Assembly: GCA_046733475.1 (NCBI GenBank)
Contig: JBKPPF010000059.1
Location: 1-39,869 of the forward strand
Length of the DNA stretch: 39,869 bases
From: DATEOR01 sp046733475
Lineage (GTDB): Bacteria; Actinomycetota; Thermoleophilia; Gaiellales; Gaiellaceae
Reading direction: 5' to 3'
In this document: in pieces, positions 39,330-39,869 of the stretch
Position numbering within the stretch: the stretch's first letter is position 1
Layout of the letters: the number at the start of each line of letters is the position of its first letter
Notes under the pieces: model-generated
Told to the model about the DNA's origin: nothing
The model's database searches: none
Seen by the model: only the letters and a program-made list of their open reading frames with translations
Translations under genes and position numbers: made by a program

Positions 39330-39339
39330 CGCCGCTCCG

Positions 39340-39869
39340 GTGGAGCAGAACTTCGGCAAGAGCGCCCCGTTCAGCCTCGGGGTCGAGGAGGAGTTCCAGA
39401 TCCTCAACTCCGAGAGCTACGAGCTCGTCTCGCGGATCGACGAGATCCTGCCCGCCCTCGAGGGCGACCGCGAGGAGAAACGGATCAAGGCAGAGCTCCT
39501 CCAATCGGTGGTCGAGGTCGCGACCGACGTCGCGGCAACCGTAGGGGAGGCGATGGAGGACCTGCGCCGCCTGCGCACGCGACTGCGCGAGGTCGCCGCG
39601 GAGTCGGGTGCGCTCATCGCGTCGGCGGGCACCCATCCGTTCTCACGCTACGAGCACCAGGAGGTGACCGAGCAGCCGCGCTACCAGGACCTGATCCAGT
39701 CGATGCGCTGGGTGGCCGAGCGCGAGCTCATCTTCGGCCTGCACGTCCACGTTGGGCTGGATTCGCCGGAGAAGGCGATCGCATGCGCGAACGGCCTACG
39801 CACCCACCTGCCCGAGCTGCTCGCGCTCTCGGCCAACTCGCCCTTCTGGCAAGGAAGGCCGACCGGCCT
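39340..39869 (+). CDS. Carboxylate-amine ligase, GCS2/YbdK family, 3' end cut by window edge
   Basis: An open frame runs from GTG 39340 to the window end (176 codons). The GCS2 pattern is plain: FSLGVEEEFQILN with the metal-binding Glu cluster, then SAGTHPFSRYEHQEVTEQPRY and LIFGLHVHVGLDSPEKAI with the His pair. The family joins glutamate or another carboxylate to an amine with ATP, as in gamma-glutamylcysteine synthesis; YbdK-type members have weak or unknown substrates. In actinobacteria, relatives also act in mycothiol-like or EgtA pathways, so the substrate cannot be set here. The close -10 element supports this start. Confidence 0.88.
   Translation, partial: MEQNFGKSAPFSLGVEEEFQILNSESYELVSRIDEILPALEGDREEKRIKAELLQSVVEVATDVAATVGEAMEDLRRLRTRLREVAAESGALIASAGTHPFSRYEHQEVTEQPRYQDLIQSMRWVAERELIFGLHVHVGLDSPEKAIACANGLRTHLPELLALSANSPFWQGRPTG

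Noticed and set aside
39317..39407. Upstream ATG at 39407 as the start of the alpha/beta hydrolase
   Set aside because: It would overlap the 5' end of the divergent carboxylate-amine ligase by 68 nt and adds a stretch without family features; GTG 39317 fits better.
1..39869. CRISPR arrays, tRNA or rRNA genes, insertion sequences, prophage genes
   Set aside because: No regularly spaced repeats, transposase or integrase motifs, or tRNA-like cloverleaf sequences were recognised on reading; a tRNAscan or repeat search was not possible.

Overview
The window is about 40 kb of GC-rich chromosome with dense, mostly housekeeping operons. The gene order rpmE - DUF1385 - prfA - prmC - tsaC - glyA - upp - wecA-like - ATP synthase, the frequent GTG/TTG starts and the secreted-protein style suggest an actinobacterium, most likely of the Thermoleophilia type (Gaiellales/Solirubrobacterales). 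That placement is inferred from layout and protein style; no database search was possible.

Region 1 (1-3830, minus strand) is the most unusual part. It is a complete or nearly complete lasso-peptide-type RiPP operon: a sigma70-like promoter at 3830-3802, a PqqD-like leader-binding protein (B1), an asparagine-synthetase-like cyclase (C), a 56-residue precursor (A) missed by ordinary ORF calling, a strong hairpin, an HPr-kinase-like protein (K), and a transglutaminase-like leader peptidase (B2) running off the left edge. The precursor has a recognisable lasso-type leader but lacks both the usual Thr at -2 and an Asp/Glu at core positions 7-9, so its product is hard to explain as a classical lasso peptide.

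Region 2 (3827-7941) carries a metallo-beta-lactamase-fold hydrolase, a B12-binding mutase subunit coupled to an enoyl-CoA hydratase, thiamine genes thiG-thiS-thiE, and an orphan LuxR-type response regulator. Region 3 (7942-12281) is an envelope/secretion island: a 606-residue Ig-like surface protein behind a long leader, two small secreted proteins and an M23 peptidase. Region 4 (12370-15814) is an electron-transfer flavoprotein module, etfB-etfA-ETF:quinone oxidoreductase; the last lacks one of the four expected cluster cysteines. It is followed by a PLP dehydratase.

Region 5 (16709-23929) is translation and one-carbon housekeeping. Region 6 (23988-38539) is the F1Fo ATP synthase locus in standard order, but split. 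After atpG come a Kelch protein, a five-gene peptide ABC transporter and a zf-HC2 protein, and only then atpD-atpC. The right edge has an alpha/beta hydrolase and the start of a divergent carboxylate-amine ligase (GCS2 family).

Across the window, many transcription units have a TANNNT -10 element placed so that transcription would begin at, or within a few bases of, the start codon. The clearest case is the overlapping divergent pair between the GFA protein and prfA. This points to widespread leaderless mRNAs and helps choose several starts (glyA, prfA, the ligase).
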